A DNA stretch of 15,583 nucleotides from contig UQJA01000038.1 of the NCBI GenBank assembly GCA_900541285.1, positions 1 to 15,583 on the forward strand, in the 5' to 3' direction. The notes under the pieces were generated by a model that was not told where the DNA came from, did not search any database, and worked only from the letters and a program-made list of their open reading frames with translations. Shown here one piece after another: positions 1-7,338 of the stretch. How positions within the stretch are numbered: position 1 is the stretch's first letter; each line of letters begins with the position of its first letter. The DNA is from an uncultured Collinsella sp. Lineage in GTDB: Bacteria; Actinomycetota; Coriobacteriia; Coriobacteriales; Coriobacteriaceae. Both the position numbers and the translations under genes were made by a program.

Positions 1-1
1 G

Positions 2-970
2 GCACGCCCACGGGGCGGCCCGGGGCCGGCCGCCCCCGCCGTCCATGTCACGCGCGCCGGCGGCTGGGTCGTTGCCTCCGAGACCTGCGCACTCGACATC
101 GTGGGTGCCGAGTACGTCCGTGACGTCCGTCCCGGCGAGATCTTGCGCATCAGCGCCGAGGGTCTGGTATCCGAGCAGGGCGTGCCTGCAGCCGAAGAGC
201 CCGCCAACTGCATCTTTGAGCAGGTCTACTTCGCCCGTCCCGACTCCATCATGAACGGCAAGAGCGTCTATGCCTGCCGTTACGACATGGGCCGTCAGCT
301 GGCGCACGAGGAGCCCGTCGAGGCCGACCTGGTCATCGGCGTGCCCGACTCCGGCCTGCCGCCCGCGGAGGGGTATTCGCACGAGAGCGGTATTCCCTTT
401 GGCGAGGGCCTCATCAAGAACCGCTACGTGGGTCGTACGTTTATCGAGCCTACGCAGGAGTTGCGCGCCATGGGCGTGCGCATGAAACTCAACCCGCTGC
501 GCGACAACATCGAGGGCAAGCGCCTGGTCGTCATCGACGACTCCATCGTGCGCGGCACCACCATGGTGCAGCTCGTCAAGATGCTGCGCAACGCTGGTGC
601 CAAGGAGATTCACATCCGCATCAACTCGCCCGAGGTCATCTGGCCGTGCTTCTACGGCATCGATACCGACGTGCAGTCGCAGCTTATCAGCGCCAACAAG
701 ACGGTCGACGAAATTTGCGAGTATATCGGCGCCGATTCGCTGGCCTTCCTTTCGGTCGAGGGCCTGCTGAAGGTCATGCCCAAGGGCGGCTACTGCGATG
801 CGTGCTTTACCGGCCGCTACCCCGTGGCGATTCCCGAGAGCTTTGGCCGCGATAAGTTTATGGAGGGCTTTAAGCCCCGCAACCTGGATAAGCCGCTGCA
901 CTTTGACGACGACGCCGTGGTCGAGAAATACGACGACCGCAGCTGGGAAGAGGAGCACGGCGAGGCCTAA
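2..970 (+). CDS. purF: Amidophosphoribosyltransferase (PurF), C-terminal part, 5' end outside window
   Basis: PurF makes 5-phosphoribosylamine from PRPP and glutamine, the first committed step of purine synthesis. The frame is open from base 2, so the N-terminal glutamine amidotransferase part lies upstream and the GTG at 101 is internal. The text GWVVASETCALD just before it is conserved PurF sequence. The phosphoribosyltransferase domain shows GVPDSGLPPAEGY, the motif IKNRYVGRTF, and the PRPP-binding motif VVIDDSIVRGTT (527-562). Cysteines at 209, 647, 794 and 803 (NCIFEQ, WPCFYG, CDACF) match the four [4Fe-4S] ligands of the Bacillus subtilis-type enzyme, so I infer an oxygen-sensitive Fe-S PurF. 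The first 60 bases encode a Gly/Pro/Ala-rich stretch I cannot align to PurF. purM follows after 156 bases. Confidence 0.95.
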   Translation, partial: ARPRGGPGPAAPAVHVTRAGGWVVASETCALDIVGAEYVRDVRPGEILRISAEGLVSEQGVPAAEEPANCIFEQVYFARPDSIMNGKSVYACRYDMGRQLAHEEPVEADLVIGVPDSGLPPAEGYSHESGIPFGEGLIKNRYVGRTFIEPTQELRAMGVRMKLNPLRDNIEGKRLVVIDDSIVRGTTMVQLVKMLRNAGAKEIHIRINSPEVIWPCFYGIDTDVQSQLISANKTVDEICEYIGADSLAFLSVEGLLKVMPKGGYCDACFTGRYPVAIPESFGRDKFMEGFKPRNLDKPLHFDDDAVVEKYDDRSWEEEHGEA

Positions 971-983
971 AGCCTGCCATGTA

Positions 984-1015
984 GGGACAGGTTTATTCTG
1001 GTAGGTTTTACCTGC
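984..1015 (+). repeat. 32-base GGGACAGGTTTATT repeat, copy A
   Basis: This element between purF and purM starts GGGACAGGTTTATT and ends GGTTTTACCTGC. The inverted copy at 14928-14959 has the same length and matches at about 28 of 32 positions by eye. A looser copy lies at 14784-14815. Each carries a small AGGT/ACCT self-complementarity. It is probably a dispersed intergenic repeat; function unknown. Confidence 0.6.
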
Positions 1016-1032
1016 TGTTTTGTTGATATGAC

Positions 1033-1057
1033 GGCGTGTGCTGTTATGGCACACGCC
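1033..1057 (+). other. Hairpin between purF and purM
   Basis: A perfect 9-base stem (GGCGTGTGC with GCACACGCC) closes a 7-base loop. No T-run follows on either strand, so it does not look like an intrinsic terminator. It may be an mRNA processing or stability element in the purF-purM transcript. I see no known riboswitch here. Confidence 0.4.
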
Positions 1058-1126
1058 GAAATGAACGCAACTATGAGCACCGTTTGGCGCCCGCGCGGCG
1101 GACGGTAGTGGGAGAGGAAGGCTCAG

Positions 1127-2230
1127 ATGAGCGACAGCAAGCATGTGACGTATGAGGATGCCGGCGTCGATACCGCTGAGGGCGGCCGCGCCGTCGACGC
1201 TATTAAGCAGATGGTCAAGGACACCAATCGCCCCGAGGTTATCGGCGGTATCGGTGGCTTTGGTGGCTTATTCTCGGCCGCCGCGCTTAAGGATATGGAA
1301 GACCCGATTCTGATTAGCGGTACCGACGGCGTGGGCACCAAGCTCGTGCTCGCCCAGATCATGGACCGTCACGAGACGGTGGGCCAGGACCTGGTCGCTA
1401 TGTGCGTCAACGACATTCTGGCTTCGGGCGCCGAGCCGCTGTTTTTCCTGGACTACGTTGCCATCGGTCACATCGAGGCCGAGCACATGGCAAAGATCAT
1501 CAAGGGCGTGGCCGATGGCTGCAAGCTCGCGGGCTGCGCGCTCGTGGGCGGCGAGATGGCCGAGCACCCCGGCGTCATGGCGCCTGCCGACTACGACCTC
1601 GCCGGCTTTACCGTGGGTGTCGTCGATCGTCCCAAGATGCTCGACCCCGCGAACGTCCGCCCCGGCGACGTGATTCTGGGCCTGCCTTCCACCGGTGTGC
1701 ACTCCAACGGCTACTCGCTCGTGCGTAAGGTCATCGGCGTCGACGGTATTAAGCCGGGCACGCCCGAGGCCGCCGCTAAGGCCGAGGAGCTGAGCCGCCC
1801 GCTCGAGGAGCTTGGTGGTGCATCGCTGGCAGACGCTCTGCTGGCCCCCACGCGCATCTACGTCAAGCCGGTTCTTGAGCTGCTCCGCGGCGGCGCTCCG
1901 GTGCACGCCATCGCCCACATCACTGGCGGCGGTATTACCGAGAACCTCAACCGCGCGCTCGCCGACGACGTCGACGCCGTGGTCACCCGCAACGGTGCCG
2001 AGATGGGTTGGGACGTTCCGCCCGTCATCACCTATGTGTCGCGCCAGGCCGAGCTTGCGCCCAACGAGGCGTGCAAGACCTTCAACATGGGCGTTGGACT
2101 GTGCCTGATCGTCGCCCCCGAGGACGAGGCCGCGGTGGCCGAGGCCCTGGTCGCGCTGGGCGAGAAGCCGTTCCGCGTGGGCGAGTGCGTCGAGGGCTCC
2201 GGTAAGGTCGTGTACTCCGATGAGCGCTAA
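1127..2230 (+). CDS. purM: Phosphoribosylformylglycinamidine cyclo-ligase (AIR synthetase)
   Basis: PurM closes the imidazole ring, converting FGAM to AIR with ATP in the fifth step of purine synthesis. The 367-residue protein shows IGGIGGFGGLF, DGVGTK (67-72) in the ATP/phosphate region, the motifs CVNDILASGAEPLFFLDY and GGEMAEHPGVM, GLPSTGVHSNGYSLVRK, APTRIYVKP and HITGGGITENLNRAL. All are conserved in order in the PurM family, and the length is normal or slightly long. The ATG at 1127 has a good ribosome binding site (GAGAGGAAG, 1112-1120). The end overlaps the start of purN by 11 bases, which implies translational coupling. No anomalies seen. Confidence 0.97.
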   Translation: MSDSKHVTYEDAGVDTAEGGRAVDAIKQMVKDTNRPEVIGGIGGFGGLFSAAALKDMEDPILISGTDGVGTKLVLAQIMDRHETVGQDLVAMCVNDILASGAEPLFFLDYVAIGHIEAEHMAKIIKGVADGCKLAGCALVGGEMAEHPGVMAPADYDLAGFTVGVVDRPKMLDPANVRPGDVILGLPSTGVHSNGYSLVRKVIGVDGIKPGTPEAAAKAEELSRPLEELGGASLADALLAPTRIYVKPVLELLRGGAPVHAIAHITGGGITENLNRALADDVDAVVTRNGAEMGWDVPPVITYVSRQAELAPNEACKTFNMGVGLCLIVAPEDEAAVAEALVALGEKPFRVGECVEGSGKVVYSDER

Positions 2231-2921
2231 CGAGCAGATGGCTGCTGCCGAGGGCCTGGGCTTTGTGCCCTACACCCGTCCGACCGGCACCGATACGGCC
2301 GAGCCACTCAAGATCGGTGTGCTCATCAGCGGTTCGGGTACCAACCTGCAGGCGCTGATCGATCTGATCGCTGCCGGCAAGCTCAACGCTTCGATTGAGC
2401 TTGTGGTGTCGAGCCGTCCTTCGGCTAAGGGTTTGCAGCGCGCTGAGCGCGCGGGCATCCAGACGCTCACGCTGTCCAAGGATGTCTACGCCGACCCCAT
2501 CGCCGCCGACGAGATCATCGCGCACGAGCTGCTCGAGCGCGGTTGCGAGTATGTGGTCATGGCCGGCTACATGCGCATGGTGCACACGCCGCTGCTGGCG
2601 GCGTTTCCCAACCGCGTGGTCAACTTGCATCCGGCGCTGCTGCCGAGCTTTACCGGTGCGCACGCGATTGACGATGCCTTTGCGCGCGGCGTCAAGGTAA
2701 CTGGCGTGACCGTGCATTTTGCCAACGAGATCTACGACAACGGTCCTATCATCGCCCAGCGCGCGCTGGCTGTTGAGGAGGGCTGGGATGTCGACACGCT
2801 CGAGTGCCACATCCACGCGATTGAGCACGTGCTGTACCCCGAGGTCGTGCAAATGCTCGCCGACGGCCGCGTCCACGTGCTGGAGAGCGGCAAGGTCGCA
2901 ATTGACGCGCCTCGCGGCTAG
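2220..2921 (+). CDS. purN: Phosphoribosylglycinamide formyltransferase (GART)
   Basis: PurN transfers a formyl group from 10-formyl-tetrahydrofolate to GAR, the third step of purine synthesis. The fold begins with KIGVLISGSGTNLQALID (31-48, phosphate-binding loop). The active-site region VVNLHPALLPSFTGAHA and the later YDNGPIIAQ give N135, H137 and D173 as the catalytic Asn-His-Asp set known in the family. The protein has 233 residues, with about 30 residues ahead of the first beta strand that most homologues lack. The start at 2220 overlaps the purM stop; a second ATG at 2238 would shorten this leader but has a poorer ribosome binding site. A clear terminator follows, so this is the last gene of the purFMN unit. 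Confidence 0.95.
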   Translation: MSANEQMAAAEGLGFVPYTRPTGTDTAEPLKIGVLISGSGTNLQALIDLIAAGKLNASIELVVSSRPSAKGLQRAERAGIQTLTLSKDVYADPIAADEIIAHELLERGCEYVVMAGYMRMVHTPLLAAFPNRVVNLHPALLPSFTGAHAIDDAFARGVKVTGVTVHFANEIYDNGPIIAQRALAVEEGWDVDTLECHIHAIEHVLYPEVVQMLADGRVHVLESGKVAIDAPRG

Positions 2922-2953
2922 CGGTGCACAGTACAATTTAGCCGAGTAGTCAG

Positions 2954-2997
2954 GGTGGTCATTGGCGCCAAGGCGCGCGTGGCCACCTTTTGTTTTT
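2954..2997 (+). terminator. Rho-independent terminator after purN
   Basis: The stem GGTGGTCA (2954-2961) pairs with TGGCCACC (2980-2987) with one G-T wobble. The loop contains the palindrome TTGGCGCCAA. The tract TTTTGTTTTT follows directly. It sits 33 bases after the purN stop and ends the purine operon. Confidence 0.85.
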
Positions 2998-3000
2998 GGG

Positions 3001-3056
3001 TAGTCACCTGCGACGGTCTTTAACGACTAGTCATTCAAGAATGTCGCAGGTGACTA
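3001..3056. repeat. Inverted repeat with 14-base perfect arms upstream of the EIIA gene
   Basis: TAGTCACCTGCGAC (3001-3014) and GTCGCAGGTGACTA (3043-3056) are perfect inverted arms. The inner part contains CTTTAACGA and TCATTCAAG, plus the palindrome GACTAGTC. The inner layout resembles the element at 5550-5616, although the outer arms differ. It ends 18 bases before the EIIA start codon, so it could be a dispersed repeat, an operator, or a leader hairpin. Confidence 0.75.
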
Positions 3057-3074
3057 GGCGAGAGAGGTGAGCGC

Positions 3075-3539
3075 ATGGTGGATAACGAAGCGCTGTTTAC
3101 GCCTGAGCTGGTGTTTTTTGATTGGGAGTGTGCAACGCCGGATGAGGTGTTCGCGCGGCTTGAGGGCGAGCTTGCCCCGCGCGGCTACATTGCGTCCGGT
3201 TGGCTCGACGCCGTTCGCACGCGCGAGGATGCCTATCCCACGGGTCTTGCCATGCCGGCGGCAAACATTGCCATTCCGCATACCGATCCGGGGTTTGTGG
3301 CCAAGCCCTATATCGCGGTGGTGAAGCCCGCCGCGTCCGTGACATTTAACGCTATGGCTGGCATGGGCGCTCCGGTGCCGGCGCAGATCGTCATCAATCT
3401 GGGTATTGCCGAGCCGGGCGGCCAGGTCGAGGCCCTGCAGGCGCTCATGAACATCTTTATGGACGCCGATGCCGCAGCCGACGTGCTCGGCCAGACCACG
3501 CCCCAGGGCATGGTCGACGCCATCCGTCGCCACTTCTAA
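3075..3539 (+). CDS. PTS sugar transporter EIIA component, galactitol/fructose type
   Basis: This 154-residue protein looks like a single-domain EIIA of the PTS_EIIA type 2 superfamily. The motif YPTGLAMPAANIAIPHTDP gives H69 as the likely phosphorylated histidine, and FIAV-like text (PYIAVVKP) follows as in GatA-type proteins. In this family EIIA receives phosphate from HPr and passes it to EIIB on the way to sugar uptake through EIIC. No EIIB or EIIC gene lies nearby, so it either serves a transporter encoded elsewhere or has a regulatory job. The ATG at 3075 is preceded by GAGAGGTGAG at good distance. Sugar specificity cannot be read from the sequence. Confidence 0.87.
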   Translation: MVDNEALFTPELVFFDWECATPDEVFARLEGELAPRGYIASGWLDAVRTREDAYPTGLAMPAANIAIPHTDPGFVAKPYIAVVKPAASVTFNAMAGMGAPVPAQIVINLGIAEPGGQVEALQALMNIFMDADAAADVLGQTTPQGMVDAIRRHF

Positions 3540-3557
3540 GGTGGGGCTGAGTCGGCG

Positions 3558-3630
3558 CTTGGGGACGTTCCTTTTCTGCCGGCAGTAAGGGACAGTCCCC
3601 AAGTGCCGGCACATAAAGAACGTCCCCAAG
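3558..3630. repeat. Nested inverted repeat with GGGGACGTTC arms
   Basis: The outer arms are CTTGGGGACGTTC (3558-3570) and AAAGAACGTCCCCAAG (3615-3630), perfect apart from one extra C next to the left arm. The palindrome TGCCGGCA occurs twice inside, near 3577 and 3604. GGGACAGTCCCC, another near-palindrome, lies between them. It belongs to the GGGGAC class of intergenic elements seen through the window. No T-run follows, so a terminator role for the EIIA gene is doubtful. Confidence 0.75.
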
Positions 3631-3636
3631 TGTCAC

Positions 3637-3683
3637 ATCTGTCCCCTTTGCACCAAAATGGTGCAGATTAACCTGTCCCCAAT
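3637..3683. repeat. Second palindromic element between EIIA and the foldase gene
   Basis: TGCACCA (3649-3655) and TGGTGCA (3659-3665) form a perfect 7-base hairpin with a 3-base loop. CTGTCCCC occurs on both sides (3639-3646 and near 3673-3680). It lies next to the element at 3558-3630 and shares its GTCCCC motif. This gap also holds the palindrome TTGTGACACAA (3710-3720) 36 bases before the foldase start, a possible operator. Confidence 0.5.
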
Positions 3684-3756
3684 GTACCAAGCGTGCCGCG
3701 GGGGCTGCGTTGTGACACAATGGCGTTTGTTCGATTCGTGATGCGAAAGGCCAACT

Positions 3757-4977
3757 ATGGCAAACAAGAAAAAGAACTCCGAGGCCGCGCCGACGCCCGA
3801 GCAGCAGGCTCGCGCTGCCTCCAGCTCTCGTAAGAAGCAGCGCAAGACGTACGTGTCTAAGACCGTCAAGATCGTTCTGGTGGTCATCGGCGTGCTGGCG
3901 ATGCTGCTTTCCGTCTCGGCCATGGCGTGCTCCGGCCTTATGTCGCAGGCAGAGGACACCTCGGGCTACAAGCTGACCGGCGGTGTTGCTGCTACTATCA
4001 ACGGCACCAACCTCACCGAGGACACCGTGACCAAGCAGATCATGAGCATGCGCACGTCCTACGGCTACACCAAGGACAAGGATTGGGCGCAGTATCTGGT
4101 TGACAACGACCTCACGCCCAAGAAGTACCGCAAGCAACTCATCGACTCCTACACGCAGCAGATTCTGCTTCAACAGGCACAGAAGGAGAACGGCGTGACG
4201 GTGTCGGATGAGGAGGTCGAGAAGGCTTGGAAGGACGCGTGCAAGAGCGCGGGCGGCGCCAAGGCCTTTAAGAAGACCCTCAAGACCTACGGCTATACCG
4301 AGGACACCTACAAGGGCTCACTCAAGGAGAGTCTGGCGCAGCAGAAACTCAAGGATGCCGTCGCGCCCACGAGCAAGCCCAAGGACAGCGAGATTGTCGA
4401 TTACATCAACGAAAACCTGTCCAGCTACAACGACGCCCGCCGCTCGTCGAACATCCTGATCAAGGTTGATTCCGACGCTTCCGACGAGGACAAGGCTGCC
4501 GCCAAGGCCAAGGCGCAGGAGTGTCTGGACAAGATCAACTCCGGCGAGCTGAGCTTTGAGGACGCCGTTGAGCAGTACTCCGAGGACACCGGTTCCAAGG
4601 AGAAGAAGGGCGATGTGGGCTGGGATAAGCTCACCACCTTCGTCGACAGCTACCAGACGGCGCTCGAGGGACTCAACAAGGGCGACGTGAGCGAAGTCGT
4701 CGAGTCGACCTATGGCTACCACATCATCAAGTGCACCGACTACTTCCATGTCGATAATCAGGTTGATGACATCAAGCAGGTACCCAAGGACATCAAGAAG
4801 TACGTCTCCAACGTGGTGAAGACGCAGGCGGCCAGCGCTGCATACAGCGAGTGGCTGGAGCAGTACAAGAAGGACGCCGACATTACCGTCAACCCCATGC
4901 CCAAGGACGTACCCTATAACGTGAGTCTGAAGGGCGTCACCAAGAGCTCGACCGACGATTCGTCGACGACTGAGTAA
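3757..4977 (+). CDS. Membrane-anchored peptidyl-prolyl isomerase, PpiC/SurA/PrsA type
   Basis: This extracytoplasmic foldase-like protein has 406 residues. A basic, Lys-rich cytoplasmic start (1-36) leads into one hydrophobic segment (37-58). That segment ends in AMAC, so Cys58 might be lipidated, although the box is not a good match; otherwise it is an uncleaved anchor. Residues 75-215 resemble the SurA N-terminal chaperone region (VAATINGTNLTEDTV). Residues 225-330 are a PpiC rotamase domain, with RSSNILIKV, SFEDAVEQYSED, GDVGWD and the ending YGYHIIKCTDY. The tail is Ser/Thr-rich. The family helps secreted proteins fold outside the membrane. The start has GCGAAAGG upstream. The YqeY gene follows after 54 bases. 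Confidence 0.88.
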   Translation: MANKKKNSEAAPTPEQQARAASSSRKKQRKTYVSKTVKIVLVVIGVLAMLLSVSAMACSGLMSQAEDTSGYKLTGGVAATINGTNLTEDTVTKQIMSMRTSYGYTKDKDWAQYLVDNDLTPKKYRKQLIDSYTQQILLQQAQKENGVTVSDEEVEKAWKDACKSAGGAKAFKKTLKTYGYTEDTYKGSLKESLAQQKLKDAVAPTSKPKDSEIVDYINENLSSYNDARRSSNILIKVDSDASDEDKAAAKAKAQECLDKINSGELSFEDAVEQYSEDTGSKEKKGDVGWDKLTTFVDSYQTALEGLNKGDVSEVVESTYGYHIIKCTDYFHVDNQVDDIKQVPKDIKKYVSNVVKTQAASAAYSEWLEQYKKDADITVNPMPKDVPYNVSLKGVTKSSTDDSSTTE

Positions 4978-4982
4978 TCATG

Positions 4983-5008
4983 GGGCGGTGCTCGCGCGAG
5001 TGCCGCCC
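4983..5008 (+). other. GC-rich hairpin between foldase and YqeY genes
   Basis: GGGCGGTGCTCG pairs with CGAGTGCCGCCC through two G-T wobbles. No T-run follows, so it is more likely an mRNA stability or partial attenuation element inside a two-gene transcript than a full terminator. The ribosome binding site of the next gene lies 9 bases beyond it. Confidence 0.5.
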
Positions 5009-5031
5009 ACGCTATTAGAGAGGATTTGCAG

Positions 5032-5475
5032 ATGACCAACGAAGAGCTGCAGAAGGAAATGATCGCGGCCATGAAGGCCAAGGACAAGGTTCGCCTGTCC
5101 ATCATTCGCCAGGTCAAGGCCGAGGTGAAGAATATCGAGGTTAACGAGCGCCGCGATGTGACCGAGGAAGACGTCAACAACATGATCAAGCGTCTGATCA
5201 AGCAGACGAGCGAGACGCTGGAGATGTCCATCAAGGCCGGCACCGACCAGGAGCGTACCGACAACCTGACCGAGCAGGTCAAGATTCTGGAAAGCCTGCT
5301 GCCCGCGCAGGTTTCGGGCGAGGAGCTCGAGGCCCTGATCGAGCAGGTCATCGCCGAGCTGGGCGCCACGTCCAAGAAGCAGATGGGCCAGGTCATGGGT
5401 GCACTCGGCAAGGCCACCGGCGGCAACTTCGATAAGCCTGCTGCGGCAAAGATCGTCGGTGCAAAGCTTGCGTAA
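5032..5475 (+). CDS. GatB/YqeY domain-containing protein
   Basis: This 147-residue protein matches the YqeY family. It opens TNEELQKEMIAAMKAKDKVRLSIIR, has a central helical part with KQTSETLEMSIKAG and LLPAQVS, and ends in a GatB-tail-like KKQMGQVMGALG...GNFDKPAAAKIV. The tail resembles the tRNA-binding C-terminal domain of the GatB amidotransferase subunit, so a link to tRNA metabolism is usually inferred; the exact role is not established. The ATG at 5032 is 8 bases after AGAGAGG and is preferred over an in-frame TTG at 5026. It is probably co-transcribed with the foldase gene. A strong terminator follows. Confidence 0.93.
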   Translation: MTNEELQKEMIAAMKAKDKVRLSIIRQVKAEVKNIEVNERRDVTEEDVNNMIKRLIKQTSETLEMSIKAGTDQERTDNLTEQVKILESLLPAQVSGEELEALIEQVIAELGATSKKQMGQVMGALGKATGGNFDKPAAAKIVGAKLA

Positions 5476-5504
5476 GGGCCGAGTGGTACATAGTTGATGT
5501 TGAG

Positions 5505-5536
5505 GGGGCGTGGCCGTCATGGTCGCGCCCCTTTTT
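5505..5536 (+). terminator. Rho-independent terminator after YqeY gene
   Basis: GGGGCGTGGCC (5505-5515) pairs with GGTCGCGCCCC (5521-5531) with two G-T wobbles around the loop GTCAT. TTTTT follows at once. It is 29 bases past the stop codon, a textbook position. Confidence 0.92.
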
Positions 5537-5549
5537 GCTGGGCTGGGCG

Positions 5550-5616
5550 CTCATTGGGGACGGGCTTAAATGAGTGCCCAATGAGCAGGTACTCATTTAA
5601 GTCTGTCCCCAATGAG
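5550..5616. repeat. Large inverted repeat with 26-base arms and GGGGAC core
   Basis: The arms at 5550-5575 and 5591-5616 are inverted copies matching at 24 of 26 positions, around a 15-base centre. They start CTCATTGGGGAC and end GTCCCCAATGAG. The inner parts CTTAAATGAGT and ACTCATTTAAG echo the inner parts of the element at 3001-3056. It lies between a terminator and the amino-acid transporter promoter region, outside any gene. Confidence 0.88.
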
Positions 5617-5681
5617 TGGGTGGAAGGTTGCGGGTTCTTTACGGGAATGTAGTGTGGGCTGCGGAAACGTGGTTCTTTCCG

Positions 5682-5687
5682 TACAAT
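5682..5687 (+). promoter_or_regulatory. Candidate -10 box for the amino-acid transporter operon
   Basis: TACAAT lies 35 bases before the ATPase start codon and downstream of a terminator, where a promoter is expected. I find no convincing -35 hexamer at 16-18 bases upstream, so this is tentative. Confidence 0.35.
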
Positions 5688-5722
5688 AGTGCAATTCGTG
5701 TAAGCGCAGGAAAGGGACATTC

Positions 5723-6454
5723 ATGGCAGACATGATCGAGATCAAGCATCTCAACAAGTACTTTGGCGACCTGCATGTGCTCAAAGATATCAATCTCACC
5801 GTCAAGCGCGGCGAGAAGCTCGTAATGATCGGGCCTTCCGGTTCGGGTAAGTCGACGCTCATCCGTTGCGTCGATTATCTGGAGGAGCCCACGTCGGGCG
5901 AGGTCGTCATCGACGGTACGCCGCTCACCAAAAAGAATCACCTGGAGATGGCTCGCAAGTATAGTTCCATGGTGTTTCAGCAGTTCAACCTGTATCCCAA
6001 CATGACGGTGCTCGGCAACCTGACGCTCGCGCCCATCAAGCTTCAAAAGAAGAGCAAGGAGGAGGCGACCGAGATCGCTGTTGCCGCGCTCAAGCGTGTT
6101 GGCATGGCGCATAAGGCCGGCGAGTATCCGCAGAATCTCTCGGGCGGTCAGCAGCAGCGCATCGCCATCGCCCGTGCCCTGTGCACCAAGCAGCCCATCA
6201 TCCTGTTTGACGAGCCGACCTCGGCGCTCGACCCCGAGATGGTCCAGGAAGTCTTGGACGTTATGATTGAGCTCGCGCAGGAGGACATCACCATGATCTG
6301 CGTGACGCACGAGATGGGCTTTGCGCGCCAGGTGGCCGACCGCGTCATCTTTATGGAGGACGGCCGCATCCTGGAGGAGGGCACGCCCGAGCACTTCTTC
6401 GATAACCCCGAGAACCCGCGCTGCCGCGAGTTCCTGTCCAAGATTTTGCACTAG
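5723..6454 (+). CDS. Polar amino-acid ABC transporter ATP-binding protein (GlnQ-like)
   Basis: This is the ATPase that drives import in a PAAT-family ABC transporter. The 243-residue protein has all the motifs: Walker A GPSGSGKST (37-45), Q-loop MVFQQFNLYPNMTV, signature LSGGQQQR (139-146), Walker B IILFDEPT (159-166), D-loop SALDPEM and the H-loop histidine in MICVTHEMGFA (H196). The NLYP and THEMGFAR texts are typical of glutamine/glutamate-type ATPases. The ATG at 5723 has AGGAAAGGG upstream. It is the first of five closely spaced genes (binding protein, two permeases, kinase-like). The substrate is probably a polar amino acid; which one is not visible. Confidence 0.95.
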   Translation: MADMIEIKHLNKYFGDLHVLKDINLTVKRGEKLVMIGPSGSGKSTLIRCVDYLEEPTSGEVVIDGTPLTKKNHLEMARKYSSMVFQQFNLYPNMTVLGNLTLAPIKLQKKSKEEATEIAVAALKRVGMAHKAGEYPQNLSGGQQQRIAIARALCTKQPIILFDEPTSALDPEMVQEVLDVMIELAQEDITMICVTHEMGFARQVADRVIFMEDGRILEEGTPEHFFDNPENPRCREFLSKILH

Positions 6455-6462
6455 GCGCGGTG

Positions 6463-7338
6463 ATGGACATGACGGATATGACGAGGGCGGCCGTGTCGCG
6501 CCGTCACTTTTTGCAGCTGGCGGGCGCCGGCATGCTTGCGCTGACGGGGACCGCGCTTGCCGGTTGCGGCAACTCCACCAGCGGCGAGGGCTCCGACAAG
6601 GGGTCTAAGCTTGCGGCCATCAAGTCGCGTGGCCATCTGAATGCCGGCGTTAAGAAGGACGTTCCCGGCTACGGCTATTACGACACCGCCAAGGGTCGCT
6701 TTGAGGGCATGGAAGTCGATTTGTGCTACCAGATCGCGGCCGCCGTCTTTGGCGTGAGCTACAAGGAGGCCCGTGCCCAGGAGCTTGTCGAGTTTACCGA
6801 CGTAACGCCCAAGACGCGCGGCCCGCTGATCGATAACGGCCAGCTCGATGTGGTCGCGGCGACCTACACCATCACCGACGAGCGCAAGAAGAGCTGGGAT
6901 TTCTCGACGCCGTACCGCACCGACTACGTGGGACTCATGGTCAAGAAGCGTTCGGGCTTTACCTCGATTGAGGACCTGGACGGCAAGGTCATCGGCGTGA
7001 GTCAGGGCTCTAACACGCAGGGCCTGATCGAGCAGATGATCAAGGACAACGGCTTTAGCTGTAAGCCCGAGTTTAGGGCCTTTAGCGGCTACCCCATCAT
7101 CAAGAGCTCCCTCGACGCCGGCAATATCGACGTCTTTGCCATGGACCGCTCCACGCTGGCCGGTTACATGAACGAGACCGTTGAGCTGCTGCAGCCCGAG
7201 GTCAAGTTTGGCGAGCAGGGCTACGGCGTGGCGACCAAGAAGGGCTGCGACCTTTCGGCCGTGGTCGATCAGGTGATTTGCGATCGTCTGGCCGACGGCT
7301 GGCTCGACCAAGAGGTCAAGACCTGGGGTCTTGTATAG
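6463..7338 (+). CDS. Amino-acid ABC transporter substrate-binding lipoprotein with Tat-type signal
   Basis: This is a family 3 extracellular solute-binding protein of about 291 residues that captures the amino acid and hands it to the two permeases. The N-terminus has SRRHFLQLAG, a twin-arginine-type motif, then a hydrophobic stretch and the lipobox LAGC (Cys35 from this start). It is therefore likely a lipoprotein, perhaps exported by Tat. The mature part has GHLNAGVKKDVPGYGY, the motif FEGMEVDLCYQIAAAVFG, DVVAATYTITDERKKSWDFS-like text and an ending with VVDQVICDRLADGWL. The gap after the ATPase is 8 bases. The start is uncertain: GTG 6460 and ATGs at 6463, 6469 and 6478 are all in frame, and the ribosome binding site is weak. 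Confidence 0.92.
   Translation: MDMTDMTRAAVSRRHFLQLAGAGMLALTGTALAGCGNSTSGEGSDKGSKLAAIKSRGHLNAGVKKDVPGYGYYDTAKGRFEGMEVDLCYQIAAAVFGVSYKEARAQELVEFTDVTPKTRGPLIDNGQLDVVAATYTITDERKKSWDFSTPYRTDYVGLMVKKRSGFTSIEDLDGKVIGVSQGSNTQGLIEQMIKDNGFSCKPEFRAFSGYPIIKSSLDAGNIDVFAMDRSTLAGYMNETVELLQPEVKFGEQGYGVATKKGCDLSAVVDQVICDRLADGWLDQEVKTWGLV

Noticed and set aside
1033..1057. Terminator between purF and purM
   Set aside because: Perfect stem but no T-run on either strand, and the genes belong to one pathway.
2932..2937. TACAAT as a promoter after purN
   Set aside because: No -35 at proper distance, and a strong terminator begins 17 bases downstream.
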